This document shows positions 1 to 10,297 of a DNA stretch of 64,000 bases, piece by piece. The first letter of the stretch is position 1, and each line of letters opens with the position of its first letter. Location: contig NZ_JAUOEO010000001.1 of assembly GCF_030540825.1 (NCBI RefSeq), positions 3,981,001 to 4,045,000 of the forward strand. Direction: 5' to 3'. The position numbers and the translations under genes are program-made. The notes below the pieces were generated by a model. The model saw nothing but the letters and a program-made list of their open reading frames with translations, was not told where the DNA came from and did no database searches. This DNA is from Flavivirga spongiicola. Lineage in GTDB: Bacteria; Bacteroidota; Bacteroidia; Flavobacteriales; Flavobacteriaceae.

Positions 1-1884
1 TCCATCTGTAGTATTAAAGGTTTTTAATGTAGATTTTTTAATATCTAAACGACTAATACCATTATTAGTAGAGCCGATCCACAAAATTTGATCATTTTCT
101 TTAATTATAGAAGAAAATATTTGCTCATTGATAGATTCTATATGTTCAAAATTACTATAGGTTTTATCTGTAGTATTAAATTTTAATAGCTTACCATTAT
201 GGTTTATTAAATATATTTCGTTAGGCTCACCAAGAACCATAGATTTAGCGCTAAAAATATCATTGTTTTCATAACTAGAATACTTAGTAAACATAGATTG
301 TTTAATATCTACAGTGTTCTCATTAAATTGAAATAAACCACCATTGTATAAAGCCAACCAAATGGTTCCGTTTTTGTCTTCTAAAATACTTTCGGTATTG
401 GAACCTTTGAGCCCATTCTTATTATTTTCAAAACTGGCTATTGGTCTTAAATCGTCAGTAAATATGCTTACTGATATATTTGAACCTATCCAAATACGTC
501 CCTTAGAATCTTTAAAAACAGTTCTCACATCGGTGGCTTCCTGTTCTTTTGAATTATAGATGCTAATCTTTTTTCGTAGTGTATTGTTTTTTGTATTAAA
601 GCACCATAAGCCATTCCTATAAGTCCCAAGCCAAATATTGGCATGTTCATCTTCAGTTATAGATTGAACATAAAACCCTTTATCTCTAGGTAAATTATTA
701 AAATATTGAGTTGCATTAGTTGTTCCATCTGGGTTATTTACTATTTTGGTTAAACCAGCTCCATCGGTACCAATAAATAAATCCCCAATAGAGCTTTTGT
801 AAATACTTAATATTCTTAGAGGCGTATTGTTTTCAGATCCCGTATGGTATTTAATATTTATGTTCGCATTGGGAAGTACAAATAAGCTTCCATAATTGGT
901 GGTAACCCAAATGTTCTTATGGCTATCCTCGCTAATATTTAAAACACTATTGCTATTAAGAGAGAACTCATTAGTATCTTGTTTGGTAAACAAATCGATA
1001 CTTCCTGTATTAGAATTGATTTTATACAAGCCACCACCATCTGTACCTCCCCAGATATATCCATGACTATCACAAAATAAGGTTATGAACATTTCTTTAT
1101 TAATATTAAATTTTTTCTTTTTAAAGAAAATATCTTGTACAAACTGTTTACTGGTTGTATTATAAACAAAAAGCCCGTGAATCTCTGTTCCTATCCATAA
1201 CCTATTACTGCTGTTGTCGGCTGTTAAAACTATATTTCCTGGGTAGTTATTAAACGAACCAGTTAGTTTAGTTAATTGCTTTGTTTTAAGGTCGTAATTA
1301 AAAATTTCTCCATCTGTTGTACTTATATATAACTGTTTGTTTCCAACTAATTCGATGTCGAAAATGTTTTTAAGAGGCGGGTTTATATGCGGTATTGTTA
1401 TTACTCTACTTATTTTAGAATCCGTATAGCGATATATATTTCCACTTTTAGAGGCTAACCATATACTTTTTCCTTTTGAAAAGATATTATTTACATGGTC
1501 TTTTTCTGCTAATAATGATGACATGTCTTCAAATAATCCAGTTGAAGCATTATATTTTGTTAGTAAACCGGATGCAGATGTAATCCAAATATTACCATCA
1601 CTATCAGTCAACATATCTTGTACACGATTTTTCTTTTTGTCATTAAAAAAAACAGCTTTATTCTTAATAAGCTTATAATTATACCCGTCATATACTAATA
1701 TGCCTTTACTGCATCTTAACCAAATATTTCCCAATGGTCCTTGGATCGTCATTTTAACAAAAACAGATTTATTGTCAAGCGTAGGGTGAAGACGTTGAAA
1801 ATTCTTATGACTTTGACTAAAAAAAAGAGATGGGTAGACTATAAAAAAAGTAATAAGAATATAACGTTTTAGTGAAAACATCAT
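1..1884 (-). CDS. Hybrid two-component sensor, periplasmic beta-propeller part (C-terminus outside window)
   Basis: Reading leftward from the ATG at 1884, 628 codons run without a stop to the window edge, so the gene is cut off. The protein starts with a signal peptide (MMFSLKRYILITFFIVYPS, mature part near SQSHKN). Many repeats follow of the Reg_prop type, with motifs such as DSDGNIWI, NRLWIGT, GYIWGGTDGGG, ANIWLGT, GRIWIG and GTIWLA spaced about 40-50 residues apart. These are blades of the periplasmic sensor propeller of Bacteroidetes hybrid two-component systems. The histidine kinase, receiver and AraC output expected in that family would lie beyond the left edge and are not seen. It diverges from the GH109/SusC/SusD operon over a 275-bp gap, the usual arrangement of a regulator that senses breakdown products of the locus's glycan. 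A stand-alone propeller protein cannot be excluded. Confidence 0.85.
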   Translation of the reverse strand, partial: MMFSLKRYILITFFIVYPSLFFSQSHKNFQRLHPTLDNKSVFVKMTIQGPLGNIWLRCSKGILVYDGYNYKLIKNKAVFFNDKKKNRVQDMLTDSDGNIWITSASGLLTKYNASTGLFEDMSSLLAEKDHVNNIFSKGKSIWLASKSGNIYRYTDSKISRVITIPHINPPLKNIFDIELVGNKQLYISTTDGEIFNYDLKTKQLTKLTGSFNNYPGNIVLTADNSSNRLWIGTEIHGLFVYNTTSKQFVQDIFFKKKKFNINKEMFITLFCDSHGYIWGGTDGGGLYKINSNTGSIDLFTKQDTNEFSLNSNSVLNISEDSHKNIWVTTNYGSLFVLPNANINIKYHTGSENNTPLRILSIYKSSIGDLFIGTDGAGLTKIVNNPDGTTNATQYFNNLPRDKGFYVQSITEDEHANIWLGTYRNGLWCFNTKNNTLRKKISIYNSKEQEATDVRTVFKDSKGRIWIGSNISVSIFTDDLRPIASFENNKNGLKGSNTESILEDKNGTIWLALYNGGLFQFNENTVDIKQSMFTKYSSYENNDIFSAKSMVLGEPNEIYLINHNGKLLKFNTTDKTYSNFEHIESINEQIFSSIIKENDQILWIGSTNNGISRLDIKKSTLKTFNTTDG

Positions 1885-2159
1885 TTAAGTTTTTAGTAAA
1901 CGAGTAGGCAATATTTATAATGGTGAAAGGAGTCTCTTAAAGGCTATGAAATACTATTTAAGATAGTATGTAAATATCCTTTAAAGAATAAATTAAAACG
2001 AGGTTAAAACAATCAGAAAGGTGTATAATATAACCAAAATAGATTAAAATATTGAATATTCCACCTAAAAGATTGAAATGTCAACATAATTATAGTAATG
2101 AAAAGTCATTTTTGATAGTTCTAATAAATTAAATAAGGACTTTATCATTAATTATCATT

Positions 2160-3524
2160 ATGTCATCAAGACGAAACTTTGTAAAGAAGTCAGCTATAGC
2201 TGGCGCAGGAATAGCATTACTTCCAGGTTTAACATTTGGAACTTCATATAACATAAAAAGAGAGACTCTTAAACTGGCATTTATAGGTGTTGGACTGCGG
2301 GGTACCAATCATTTAAGGAATGCTTTACAAAGAAAAGATATTGAAGTAACAGCTATTTGCGATATAGATTCCAGAAGAATCCCTATTGCTTTAAAAATGA
2401 TAGACAAAGCAGGGCAAAGAAAACCTAAAGTATTTGGAAGTAATGATTATGATTACAGAAACTTGCTGGAATTAAAAGAAGTGGATGCTGTCATTATAGC
2501 AACTCCTTGGTTATGGCACACCCGTATGGCAGTAGACTCTATGAAGGCAGGGAAGTACACAGGCCTAGAAGTATCAGCCGCTAATACTTTAGAAGAATGT
2601 TGGGATTTGGTAAACACACACGAAGAAACCGGTTCGCATTTAATGATACTAGAGAATGTAAATTACAGACGCGATGTGCTAGCCGTATTAAACATGGTGA
2701 AACAAAATGTATTTGGTGAATTATTACACTTTACCTGTGGTTATCAACATGATCTTAGACATGTAAAATTAAACGATGGAAAAACAGCTTATGGTAAAGG
2801 CGTAGAATTTGGAGAGAAAGGAATTTCAGAATCCGCATGGAGAACCCAACATTCATTACTAAGAAATGCAGATGTTTATCCTACCCATGGTTTAGGGCCT
2901 ATAGCAGTTATGGCCAATGTAAACAGAGGGAATCGTTTCCTGTCTTTAACATCACATGCAACTAAAGCCATAGGGTTAAATAAATATATAGTAGATAATG
3001 CAGGACAGAACCATCCCAATGCTAAACTAAAATGGAAACAAGGAGATATTATCACATCAACCATAGAAACGTCTAATGGAGAAACCATTATAGTAACCCA
3101 TAATGTCAATACACCACACCCTTATTCTTTAGGATTCAAAGTACAAGGTGTACAAGGACTTACAGACTTCGATTACCATACCCAACGTATTCATATAGAA
3201 GGTACAACCAAAGGGCATGGTTGGGAAGCTATGGAAGCCTGGTTTAAAAAATATGATCATCCATTATGGAAAAAGTATGGAGAAGGTGCTACAGAAGCAG
3301 GGCATGGCGGCATTGATTTCTTTGTTATGCAAGCCTTTGTAGAATCAGCAAAACAAAACATAGCCCCCCCAATGGATGCTTATGATGCAGCTGCATGGAG
3401 TGCCGTAACACCATTATCAGAATCATCTATAGAAAACAATGGAGAACCACAAGATTTTCCAGATTTCACACGTGGAAACTGGATAAAAAGAAAGCCTTAC
3501 AACTGGATAAAAGATACATATTAA
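2160..3524 (+). CDS. GH109-like Gfo/Idh/MocA oxidoreductase/glycosidase, Tat-exported
   Basis: This 454-residue protein is of normal length for the family. It begins with a twin-arginine signal (SSRRNFVKK followed by AIAGAGIALLPG), so export in folded form with its cofactor is likely. A dinucleotide-binding motif GVGLRG lies at residues 43-48, followed by the Gfo/Idh/MocA fold. The stretch SAANTLEECWDLVNT near 140, MILENVNYRRD near 165, and YPTHGLGPIA with His243 match the layout of GH109 enzymes. These cleave alpha-N-acetylgalactosamine by an NAD-dependent oxidation-elimination-reduction cycle without net cofactor use. It is the first gene of the PUL operon, opposite the sensor. GH109-like is inferred from motifs; the exact sugar is not provable here, and other oxidoreductases share the fold. 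Confidence 0.78.
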   Translation: MSSRRNFVKKSAIAGAGIALLPGLTFGTSYNIKRETLKLAFIGVGLRGTNHLRNALQRKDIEVTAICDIDSRRIPIALKMIDKAGQRKPKVFGSNDYDYRNLLELKEVDAVIIATPWLWHTRMAVDSMKAGKYTGLEVSAANTLEECWDLVNTHEETGSHLMILENVNYRRDVLAVLNMVKQNVFGELLHFTCGYQHDLRHVKLNDGKTAYGKGVEFGEKGISESAWRTQHSLLRNADVYPTHGLGPIAVMANVNRGNRFLSLTSHATKAIGLNKYIVDNAGQNHPNAKLKWKQGDIITSTIETSNGETIIVTHNVNTPHPYSLGFKVQGVQGLTDFDYHTQRIHIEGTTKGHGWEAMEAWFKKYDHPLWKKYGEGATEAGHGGIDFFVMQAFVESAKQNIAPPMDAYDAAAWSAVTPLSESSIENNGEPQDFPDFTRGNWIKRKPYNWIKDTY

Positions 3525-3644
3525 CAAATCAATTCAATTATTAACTAATAACCAAAACAAACGTGTATGAAAAAACAATTACGCAAAGTACCAAAATGTA
3601 AATGCTATGTAATTTATTAACCAAACTAAACTAATTAAGAATTT

Positions 3645-6600
3645 ATGAAGAAACTATTATTTATGACTGTTGCACTTCTGAGTTTATCGTTTTCTTATAG
3701 TCAAGAAGGTACGATAAGTGGAACTGTAACAGATTCAAAGACAGGGATACCTTTGCCTGGCGTTAGTGTTTATCTAAAACAGAATAAAGCATTAGGCGTT
3801 GCAACCGATTTTGATGGCGCTTTTAAACTTAAAAATGTTAATTCAGAATCCATTATAGTACTATCTCTAATGGGGTACCAGACCAAAGAAGTTACAGTAG
3901 GACAAAATACTGTTTTAAATATTACGATGGCAGAAGATTTAACAGAATTAGATGCTATTGTACTCATTGGATATCAAAAAGTACATAAACGAGATGTTAC
4001 CGGAGCAGTATCTAGTGTGCGAAGTGATGATTTAGAGAGTATTCCTGTGCTTAATGTAGCAGGTTTAATTGCGACACAAGTAACCGGGATGCAAAGCGTA
4101 TCATTAACTGGAGCCCCAGCGGGTAGAGGCGCTATCGTTATTCGTGGTAATACAAGTGTAGGAGCTAATATTGATGCTGATTTGGCTTATAGTAATCCAT
4201 TATACGTTATAGATGGTGTACAAACGAGTTTAGAAGATTTAGCAGGATATGGAGTTTCTAACGTAGATTTTTTAGCATCTCTTAATCCAAATGACATTAA
4301 AAGTATTGATGTTTTAAAAGATGCATCAGCTGCAGCTATTTATGGATCCAGAGGGGCAAATGGTGTTATCATCATTGAAACCAAAGGAGGCGCTAATCTT
4401 GATAAACCTGAGTTTACATTCACAACCAGTCTAGGTATTCAACCAAAACCAGATTTAGTACCTATATTAGTTGGAGCTGCAGAGCGTCGTGCTAAAATGG
4501 ACATGATTCAGCGATGGTGGCAGCCCAATGAGCTACAGTCCAGTTATGCACCTATGGTGTTAACAGATAGTATAAACCCATCATTTAACAATAATGTTGA
4601 TTATCAAAATTTGTTTTACAGAACAGGAATTATGCAGAAACATAATTTTAGTGTTAGAGGTGGCAGTGAACAATCTAATTACCGCGTTTCTTTAGGGTAT
4701 GATAAGCAAGAAGGAGCTATTATAGGCACTGGAGTTGATAGAATTACTTTGGCTACTAATTTGAATTTTAAAGCTGGTAAAAGTTTTAGAAACCGATTTA
4801 TCACTAGATTTACTTATTCCGATCAAGATACAGGACAAGGTAACCCATATCAAGGACCTTTTAGCCTAAATTCTTCACTACCAGTAAGCCCAGCATATTT
4901 ACAATCCTCCTTATTTAGTATTACAGATTCAAGAATCAAATCGTTAAGTGGGGAATTAAATGATAAGCTGAACACAGACAGAACAGTAAATTTAACACTT
5001 TCAAATTTTGCTTCAGTTGATGTTATTAAAGGCTTAAGTTTAAACTCACAGCTAAGTTTTGTATACGATAGCAATAAAAAGAATTTCTATGAGCCTTCAA
5101 CCATTCGTAATGAAGGAGATGGTTTTGCCAGTTATGCATTATATAATAGAAAAAACCTAACAGCAGAAACGTATTTAAGTCTATTTAAAAACTTTGGAAA
5201 TGATAATCATGAAGTCACGGCTGTTTTAGGAAATAGAATAGATTACAATCAATACGAATCTATGCAATTAGCAGCTTTTGGTTTTGGTAGTGATGCTATT
5301 AAAGTAATAAATGATAGGTACACACAAGATCAAATAAGTGGCTCTACAGATATTAGCTCGAATGCTATGGTATCTTACTTTGGGCGTTTCGCTTATAAAT
5401 ATAAAGAACGTTATCAAATAGGAGCCAGCTTTAGTATGGATGGATCGTCAAGATTTGGTAAAGATGTAAGATGGGCAAAATTCCCATCGGTAAATGCTGG
5501 ATGGACCATATCAGAAGAGCCATTTCTTAAACCACACATTTCTAATGTTGTAGACTTTCTTAAAGTAAGAGCGTCTTGGGGTATTAATGGAAAACAATTT
5601 CCGGAAAACTTTTTAAGATTTGGAGCTTATAGCCTTGGCTATGGAGGTACACCATTAGGAACTAGCCAAATGGACGTTTCAAGTTATGGAGGTGTAACAG
5701 GAGTAATTCCTAATTACAACCAAATAGGGAATACCTCGCTTTCCTGGGAGGAAACAGAGCAATGGAATATTGGTGTTGATTTAGATCTGTTTAATTATCG
5801 TGTTAGTTTAACTTTTGATGCCTATAATAAAAATACAGATAAATTATTTTTTGATGCCGCTTTCCCAGCCTATTCAGGATACAACTCAGCACCAACTAAT
5901 ATTGCAGGTGTTGTAAATTATGGATGGGAATCTATGATACATTATCACGTTTTTCCAAAAAGTAATGATTTACGCTTGGAGTTAATGCTAGGATTCTCTA
6001 GAAATGAAAACTACGTGTCTAAATTGCCAAACGGTAATCGCGATTATATAGGTAGTGATTATGGTTACGTAGTAGGAAGGCCTCTTAACCTATACAAGAT
6101 GTTTATTAATGAGTATATTCTTGACGATTTAAGTCAATTACCGGTAAACCCTTTTACAGGACAACCTTTAGCGGGTAAAAGTGCTTGGGCAACTATTGCT
6201 CCGGGATTCCCGATATGGAGTGATTTAAACGGTGATTATTTTCTTAATGAAACTCATGATTGGAAACTAACAACAGACTATTCGCCTATTCCGGATATTC
6301 AAGGGTCTTTTAATATAAACCTTCGCTATAAAAAGTGGTACTTCCAAATGTATAGCCAATTTTCATTTGGTGCCGATATAAAAAATACGGTACTTAACAG
6401 TTATTTAGATAATTATGATCGAGGTAATACTCCGTGGGCAGAAAGAGGTTTGGCCGATTTAAGCGAGCATACTTTTTGGCAAAATCCGGGAGATGGTGCT
6501 GCCGGTGTAGATTTTCCGGCCTTATATCCAACTAGCGCTCCTAGTGTAGGAAACTTTTACAGATTTAGAAGTAACCAATCTTTATGGATTGATAGTGGAG

Positions 6601-6836
6601 ACTATTGGAAAATAACCAATGCCTCAATAGGCTATACTTTTGATGGTACAGATAATTTCATGAAAAACATAGGGTTTTCACGTTTACGTCTTTATGCGTC
6701 TGTGTTAAATCCGTATCAATGGCAAAGATCTAAAAAAGTAGTAGATGCCTCTATGGTAGATGCTAAAGGACACACTTATGGAAATGGTTACCCACAAGGT
6801 AAAACAATTTTTATTGGAATAGATACAAAATTTTAA
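3645..6836 (+). CDS. SusC/RagA-family TonB-linked outer membrane transporter
   Basis: 1063 residues, typical for SusC. A signal peptide (about 1-19, ending near SYSQEG) is followed by a carboxypeptidase-regulatory-like domain (about 22-105, GTVTDSKTGIPLPGVSV) and a TonB-linking segment. The plug domain (about 115-255) contains YVIDGVQT, IDVLKDASAAAIYGSRGANG and VIIIETKGG, the SusC/RagA signature. A large beta-barrel follows, ending in an aromatic residue (FIGIDTKF). It imports oligosaccharides across the outer membrane together with its SusD partner, encoded 5 bp downstream. It lies 120 bp after the GH109-like gene on the same strand. The cargo is unknown; the neighbouring glycosidase suggests a GalNAc-containing glycan. 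Confidence 0.95.
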   Translation: MKKLLFMTVALLSLSFSYSQEGTISGTVTDSKTGIPLPGVSVYLKQNKALGVATDFDGAFKLKNVNSESIIVLSLMGYQTKEVTVGQNTVLNITMAEDLTELDAIVLIGYQKVHKRDVTGAVSSVRSDDLESIPVLNVAGLIATQVTGMQSVSLTGAPAGRGAIVIRGNTSVGANIDADLAYSNPLYVIDGVQTSLEDLAGYGVSNVDFLASLNPNDIKSIDVLKDASAAAIYGSRGANGVIIIETKGGANLDKPEFTFTTSLGIQPKPDLVPILVGAAERRAKMDMIQRWWQPNELQSSYAPMVLTDSINPSFNNNVDYQNLFYRTGIMQKHNFSVRGGSEQSNYRVSLGYDKQEGAIIGTGVDRITLATNLNFKAGKSFRNRFITRFTYSDQDTGQGNPYQGPFSLNSSLPVSPAYLQSSLFSITDSRIKSLSGELNDKLNTDRTVNLTLSNFASVDVIKGLSLNSQLSFVYDSNKKNFYEPSTIRNEGDGFASYALYNRKNLTAETYLSLFKNFGNDNHEVTAVLGNRIDYNQYESMQLAAFGFGSDAIKVINDRYTQDQISGSTDISSNAMVSYFGRFAYKYKERYQIGASFSMDGSSRFGKDVRWAKFPSVNAGWTISEEPFLKPHISNVVDFLKVRASWGINGKQFPENFLRFGAYSLGYGGTPLGTSQMDVSSYGGVTGVIPNYNQIGNTSLSWEETEQWNIGVDLDLFNYRVSLTFDAYNKNTDKLFFDAAFPAYSGYNSAPTNIAGVVNYGWESMIHYHVFPKSNDLRLELMLGFSRNENYVSKLPNGNRDYIGSDYGYVVGRPLNLYKMFINEYILDDLSQLPVNPFTGQPLAGKSAWATIAPGFPIWSDLNGDYFLNETHDWKLTTDYSPIPDIQGSFNINLRYKKWYFQMYSQFSFGADIKNTVLNSYLDNYDRGNTPWAERGLADLSEHTFWQNPGDGAAGVDFPALYPTSAPSVGNFYRFRSNQSLWIDSGDYWKITNASIGYTFDGTDNFMKNIGFSRLRLYASVLNPYQWQRSKKVVDASMVDAKGHTYGNGYPQGKTIFIGIDTKF

Positions 6837-6841
6837 ACGTT

Positions 6842-8383
6842 ATGAAACAAGTAAAAAATATTAAAATATTCGGATTGATTTTATGCTTGATGGGAACTGT
6901 AAGTTGTTCAGATCTTTTAGATCAAGAACCATTAAGTATAACGCACCCGAATGCTTTTTGGGTGAGTCAGGCAAATGCAGAGCAAGCTGTTGCCGGCGCT
7001 TACGGATTATTTAAATCAGCACTTTTAACCCAATCTAACTTTATGTATTGGGGGGAATGGCCTGGAATGACCTTTATGAATAGCCGAAGTTGGATTGTTA
7101 ATTATATAGAAGGTAGTGGAAACTATGACTTAGCCTATAGAGGAGATTCAAGAAATTGGAAAAACTTTTTTAGGGCTGCAAACTGGGCTTTCACCATAGA
7201 ACAATACATTGAAGGGATGTCTGTTGACTTTTTTGATTCTGAATCAGAAAAAAACAGACTTTTAGGAGAGGCTGCATTTATTAGGTCTATTACCTATTTT
7301 TATATGGCAAGAATATGGGGAGATGTGCCAATAGTTGAGCAGTCTATAGAAAGCTCAGACCAATTAGTTACCCCAGATGGTTACATTGTAAGAAACCCAA
7401 GAGTAGACGAATTACAGGTGTTAGACTATGCTTTAGCAGCAGCAGATAAGTCGATAAGCTTATTAGACTATTCTTCACCAGGAGCTTCAGGATGGGCAAT
7501 AACAGCTAATAAAGCAAGTGCAGAAGCTTTAAAAGCACACATCACATTATGGTATGCTAGTAGAGATAATGAAAATGCCGATATGATTCAACAATCTATA
7601 GCGGCAACTACTTCTGTAATTAATAATAGTGGTGCCAGATTAATAGACTATGTAAGTGAAGGTGAAGATGGCTTTAATGCCATGTGCATGGGACAATCTG
7701 CTACGGGGCTTTTTGAGCTTAATGTGAATTCTAGTATGGACGAATCATTTAGTGTAACCACATCAGATGGTAGTCATACTGGACTTACCCTAAATTTCCC
7801 GGTGTTTTCATCAATTAATAGAAACAGAAGCCCTTTTATGGACCCAGATTTTTATGGGAATGAAATGATGGCTGGAGACTCGGACAGAGCAAATGATGTT
7901 AGAAAAGATTTATTCTTCTTCGAATATGGTACAAATGATGACTCCTATTTACAAAAGTATTCACATGCATCGCAAGATCCAAGCTCAGAAAGTGCTTACG
8001 CCTTATTTTCAGAATCTAATATTTTAATATTCAGATTGGCAGATATGTATCTTTTAAGAGCAGAAGCGAATGCCCGATTAGGAAATTCAGGACCTGCGGT
8101 AGCAGATTTAAATATGATAAGATCACAAGCCAATGTGCCTAACTATATGGGAGCTACAGATAGGGCATCGCTTATGAAAGCTATTTTCGATGAGCGCGCT
8201 ATAGAGTTTGTAGGAGAAGCACAATCTGGGTATGACAGAGTAAGAATGGATTATTTTGATGGTGTGCCTTGGGCAAGCCCGACAAGGAATAATAAGGAAG
8301 GTTATTTTTGGCCTGTACATCCAAACATTATTTCTACCAATCCTGATATTGTTCAAACAGAATATTGGAGAGGCAAATTATAA
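6842..8383 (+). CDS. SusD/RagB-family surface glycan-binding lipoprotein
   Basis: 513 residues. A lipoprotein signal ends at LMGTVSC with the lipidated Cys22, followed by SDLLDQEP, the usual start of mature SusD proteins. The alpha-helical TPR-like SusD body follows, with an N-terminal segment ITHPNAFWVSQANAEQAV. The C-terminal part contains ILIFRLADMYLLRAEANARLG and a carboxy-end FDERAIEFVGEAQSGYDRVR block, both family hallmarks. The protein lids the SusC barrel on the cell surface and captures glycan. It starts 5 bp after SusC, as usual for the pair. Confidence 0.95.
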   Translation: MKQVKNIKIFGLILCLMGTVSCSDLLDQEPLSITHPNAFWVSQANAEQAVAGAYGLFKSALLTQSNFMYWGEWPGMTFMNSRSWIVNYIEGSGNYDLAYRGDSRNWKNFFRAANWAFTIEQYIEGMSVDFFDSESEKNRLLGEAAFIRSITYFYMARIWGDVPIVEQSIESSDQLVTPDGYIVRNPRVDELQVLDYALAAADKSISLLDYSSPGASGWAITANKASAEALKAHITLWYASRDNENADMIQQSIAATTSVINNSGARLIDYVSEGEDGFNAMCMGQSATGLFELNVNSSMDESFSVTTSDGSHTGLTLNFPVFSSINRNRSPFMDPDFYGNEMMAGDSDRANDVRKDLFFFEYGTNDDSYLQKYSHASQDPSSESAYALFSESNILIFRLADMYLLRAEANARLGNSGPAVADLNMIRSQANVPNYMGATDRASLMKAIFDERAIEFVGEAQSGYDRVRMDYFDGVPWASPTRNNKEGYFWPVHPNIISTNPDIVQTEYWRGKL

Positions 8384-8408
8384 GTCTTAATTATAAAATT
8401 AAAATAAT

Positions 8409-9056
8409 ATGAAAAAAATAATAGGAATTATAACAATCGTAATTTTTGCTTTTAATGCGTGCTCGACTGGTGGAGGTTATTTGGTAGACGGTGGTTTAAG
8501 CAGTCCTGAAGTAGGAACTACTACAATGGATTTTTTCAAATCGCACAGCCAACTGGATACTTTAGCATTGTTGATTGAGCGAGCAGGAATGGGAAATTTG
8601 GTAAATGGAGAAACAACTATTTTTGCTCCTAACAATTTGTCTATTAAAAATTATGTTGAAGATATTTTAACAGAATTGAGAGAGACAAACGCTAATGCCC
8701 AATATACTATAAATGATATCCCAACGGATACATTACAAAAGTATATGGGAGGGTATATCTTTCCGGGAAAAATTACACGAGAAAATATGACTAAAGAGCA
8801 AGGGAAAATATATGCCTCTGAAAACGGTGAAGAAAGAAGAATATCACTTGAGCCATCGGATAGTTATGGTGATTATTTAGATGACAAGCCGGAGTATGTA
8901 TTTTATACTTATAAAAATGGAGATGATTGGGATGTCTGGGATGATATTGATGATGATGATAAAGTGTTAGTCAAAACATCAAATCTAGTTTCTACCAATG
9001 GTATTATCCATGTTTTACAAGGTTCGCATACGCTTTTTAATTACAAAAACGACTAA
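8409..9056 (+). CDS. Fasciclin (FAS1)-domain lipoprotein of the PUL
   Basis: 215 residues with a lipoprotein signal ending at FAFNACS. The body has FAS1 features: TTMDFFKSHSQLDTLALLIERAG at the start, NGETTIFAPNNLSI in the H1-like position, and NGIIHVLQGSHTLF at the end in the H2-like position. One FAS1 domain fills the protein. It lies 25 bp after SusD and 28 bp before another lipoprotein, so it is part of the PUL operon. FAS1 domains mediate adhesion or carbohydrate contact; here it may act as an extra surface glycan-binding protein. An acidic run (WDVWDDIDDDDK) near 178-189 could bind calcium, which is inference. Confidence 0.75.
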   Translation: MKKIIGIITIVIFAFNACSTGGGYLVDGGLSSPEVGTTTMDFFKSHSQLDTLALLIERAGMGNLVNGETTIFAPNNLSIKNYVEDILTELRETNANAQYTINDIPTDTLQKYMGGYIFPGKITRENMTKEQGKIYASENGEERRISLEPSDSYGDYLDDKPEYVFYTYKNGDDWDVWDDIDDDDKVLVKTSNLVSTNGIIHVLQGSHTLFNYKND

Positions 9057-9084
9057 TTAGAATTTTTAATTTAAAGAAAGACAT

Positions 9085-10179
9085 ATGAAAAATATATTTT
9101 ATACCGTGTTTATCTTAGCTCTTTTGGCCTCTTCTTGTAAGCCGCCAGAAATAGGCTATATAAGCGATAATATTCATGCTTTGGAAGACACTATATTTGT
9201 TCCTAGAGGTGTTTTTAAATTGGGAGCCGCACCAAATATAGAAGGGTCTACTTACCCTATGAGTTGGGAAATAACTGATGTTACAGATGCTCAAGGGAAC
9301 TCAACCAACGATTTGTTCGATGAACATGAAATATTGATATGGAAAGAAGCATTTAATCCGTTTACCGATACTACGTTAGAACTGGCTCAGGAAAAACTAG
9401 AGCTAGCTAACAAGCCTACACTTTTAATTAATGATGTAAGTGGGGAACTAGCTTTTACACAAGCTAGCAAGTTTGTAGATGATCAGGATATATATAAGCT
9501 CAATGTTAAAGCTACAAATGTAAGAGGGGAAAGACAATTAGATGATTATGTAGTAGTTAAGCTTGAGCCATTTAAACCTGTAGAGTTTCTTAGAGAAATG
9601 AGGTCTAGACTTCAATTAGGTAAAGTAAGTGGTGGTTACGATATTGCATATACATCTAGAATAGTGAATAGTGAAGATGCAAATATTCCAAGTGTTTTAG
9701 ATGGTACACATCCTTATATTAATATTACTAAAATAAGTGATGAACCCTCTCTGGGCGTAAAAGTAAAAATGGTTATTACAGATAGTTATGATAAGCCTTT
9801 AAACCCTGATGAGATAACCTTTTATCCTACGGGATCTACATTTTTACAAAATTATCATGATAACTCCGTCGAGACTATTACAGATGCAACTTCTACAACT
9901 TTTTCATTACCAGCACCTCCGTTCCCTCAATTTGGAAGAACGTATTCAGGAGATAATACATATTTAATGTACTATTTAACAACTGGAAATGCCTTTACTG
10001 TAGATACAGAAGCTTTTGAAGCTGATAATGGACCAAAAGATTGGACGCCTTATACAGATCCCGGTACCAGCGAGATTCTTAATAGAGCCTATATAAGATG
10101 GGGTATTAGAATTAATGATACAGGAACTTGGGAAATTAAGATGCGAATTCCTTATACTAAAATTAAAGAACAACCTTAA
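9085..10179 (+). CDS. PUL surface lipoprotein, DUF5007-like
   Basis: 364 residues with a lipoprotein signal ending at LLASSCKPPE. The mature start (IGYISDNIHALEDTIFVPRGV) and mixed beta-rich body resemble, from memory, proteins annotated DUF5007 that sit after SusD genes in Bacteroidetes loci. No catalytic motif is visible. It is the last gene of the operon, followed at once by a strong hairpin terminator. Its position and lipidation suggest a surface glycan-binding accessory protein. The family name should be confirmed by a profile search. Confidence 0.6.
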   Translation: MKNIFYTVFILALLASSCKPPEIGYISDNIHALEDTIFVPRGVFKLGAAPNIEGSTYPMSWEITDVTDAQGNSTNDLFDEHEILIWKEAFNPFTDTTLELAQEKLELANKPTLLINDVSGELAFTQASKFVDDQDIYKLNVKATNVRGERQLDDYVVVKLEPFKPVEFLREMRSRLQLGKVSGGYDIAYTSRIVNSEDANIPSVLDGTHPYINITKISDEPSLGVKVKMVITDSYDKPLNPDEITFYPTGSTFLQNYHDNSVETITDATSTTFSLPAPPFPQFGRTYSGDNTYLMYYLTTGNAFTVDTEAFEADNGPKDWTPYTDPGTSEILNRAYIRWGIRINDTGTWEIKMRIPYTKIKEQP

Positions 10180-10185
10180 TTGAAT

Positions 10186-10222
10186 TTTGGCTAGATGAGG
10201 GTAAATCATCTAGCCAAATTTT
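10186..10222 (+). terminator. Rho-independent terminator of the PUL operon
   Basis: A 13-bp perfect stem (arms 10186-10198 and 10206-10218, core GGCTAGATGA/TCATCTAGCC) with a 7-nt loop is followed by TTTTATTTTA. It starts 7 bp after the stop of the last PUL gene. Confidence 0.9.
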
Positions 10223-10297
10223 ATTTTATCCAAAGCTAAACATATAAAAATTAAGATCATCATCATCATTGAGGGTTATATTGACTGAAGTACATAA

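Noticed and set aside
344..559. Open frame of 71 codons on the + strand
   Set aside because: It lies wholly inside the minus-strand sensor gene, whose propeller motifs are clear, and has no protein-like features.
3567..3620. Seventeen-codon open frame between the GH109-like gene and SusC
   Set aside because: Too short, no hydrophobic or conserved pattern, and no separate promoter or terminator.
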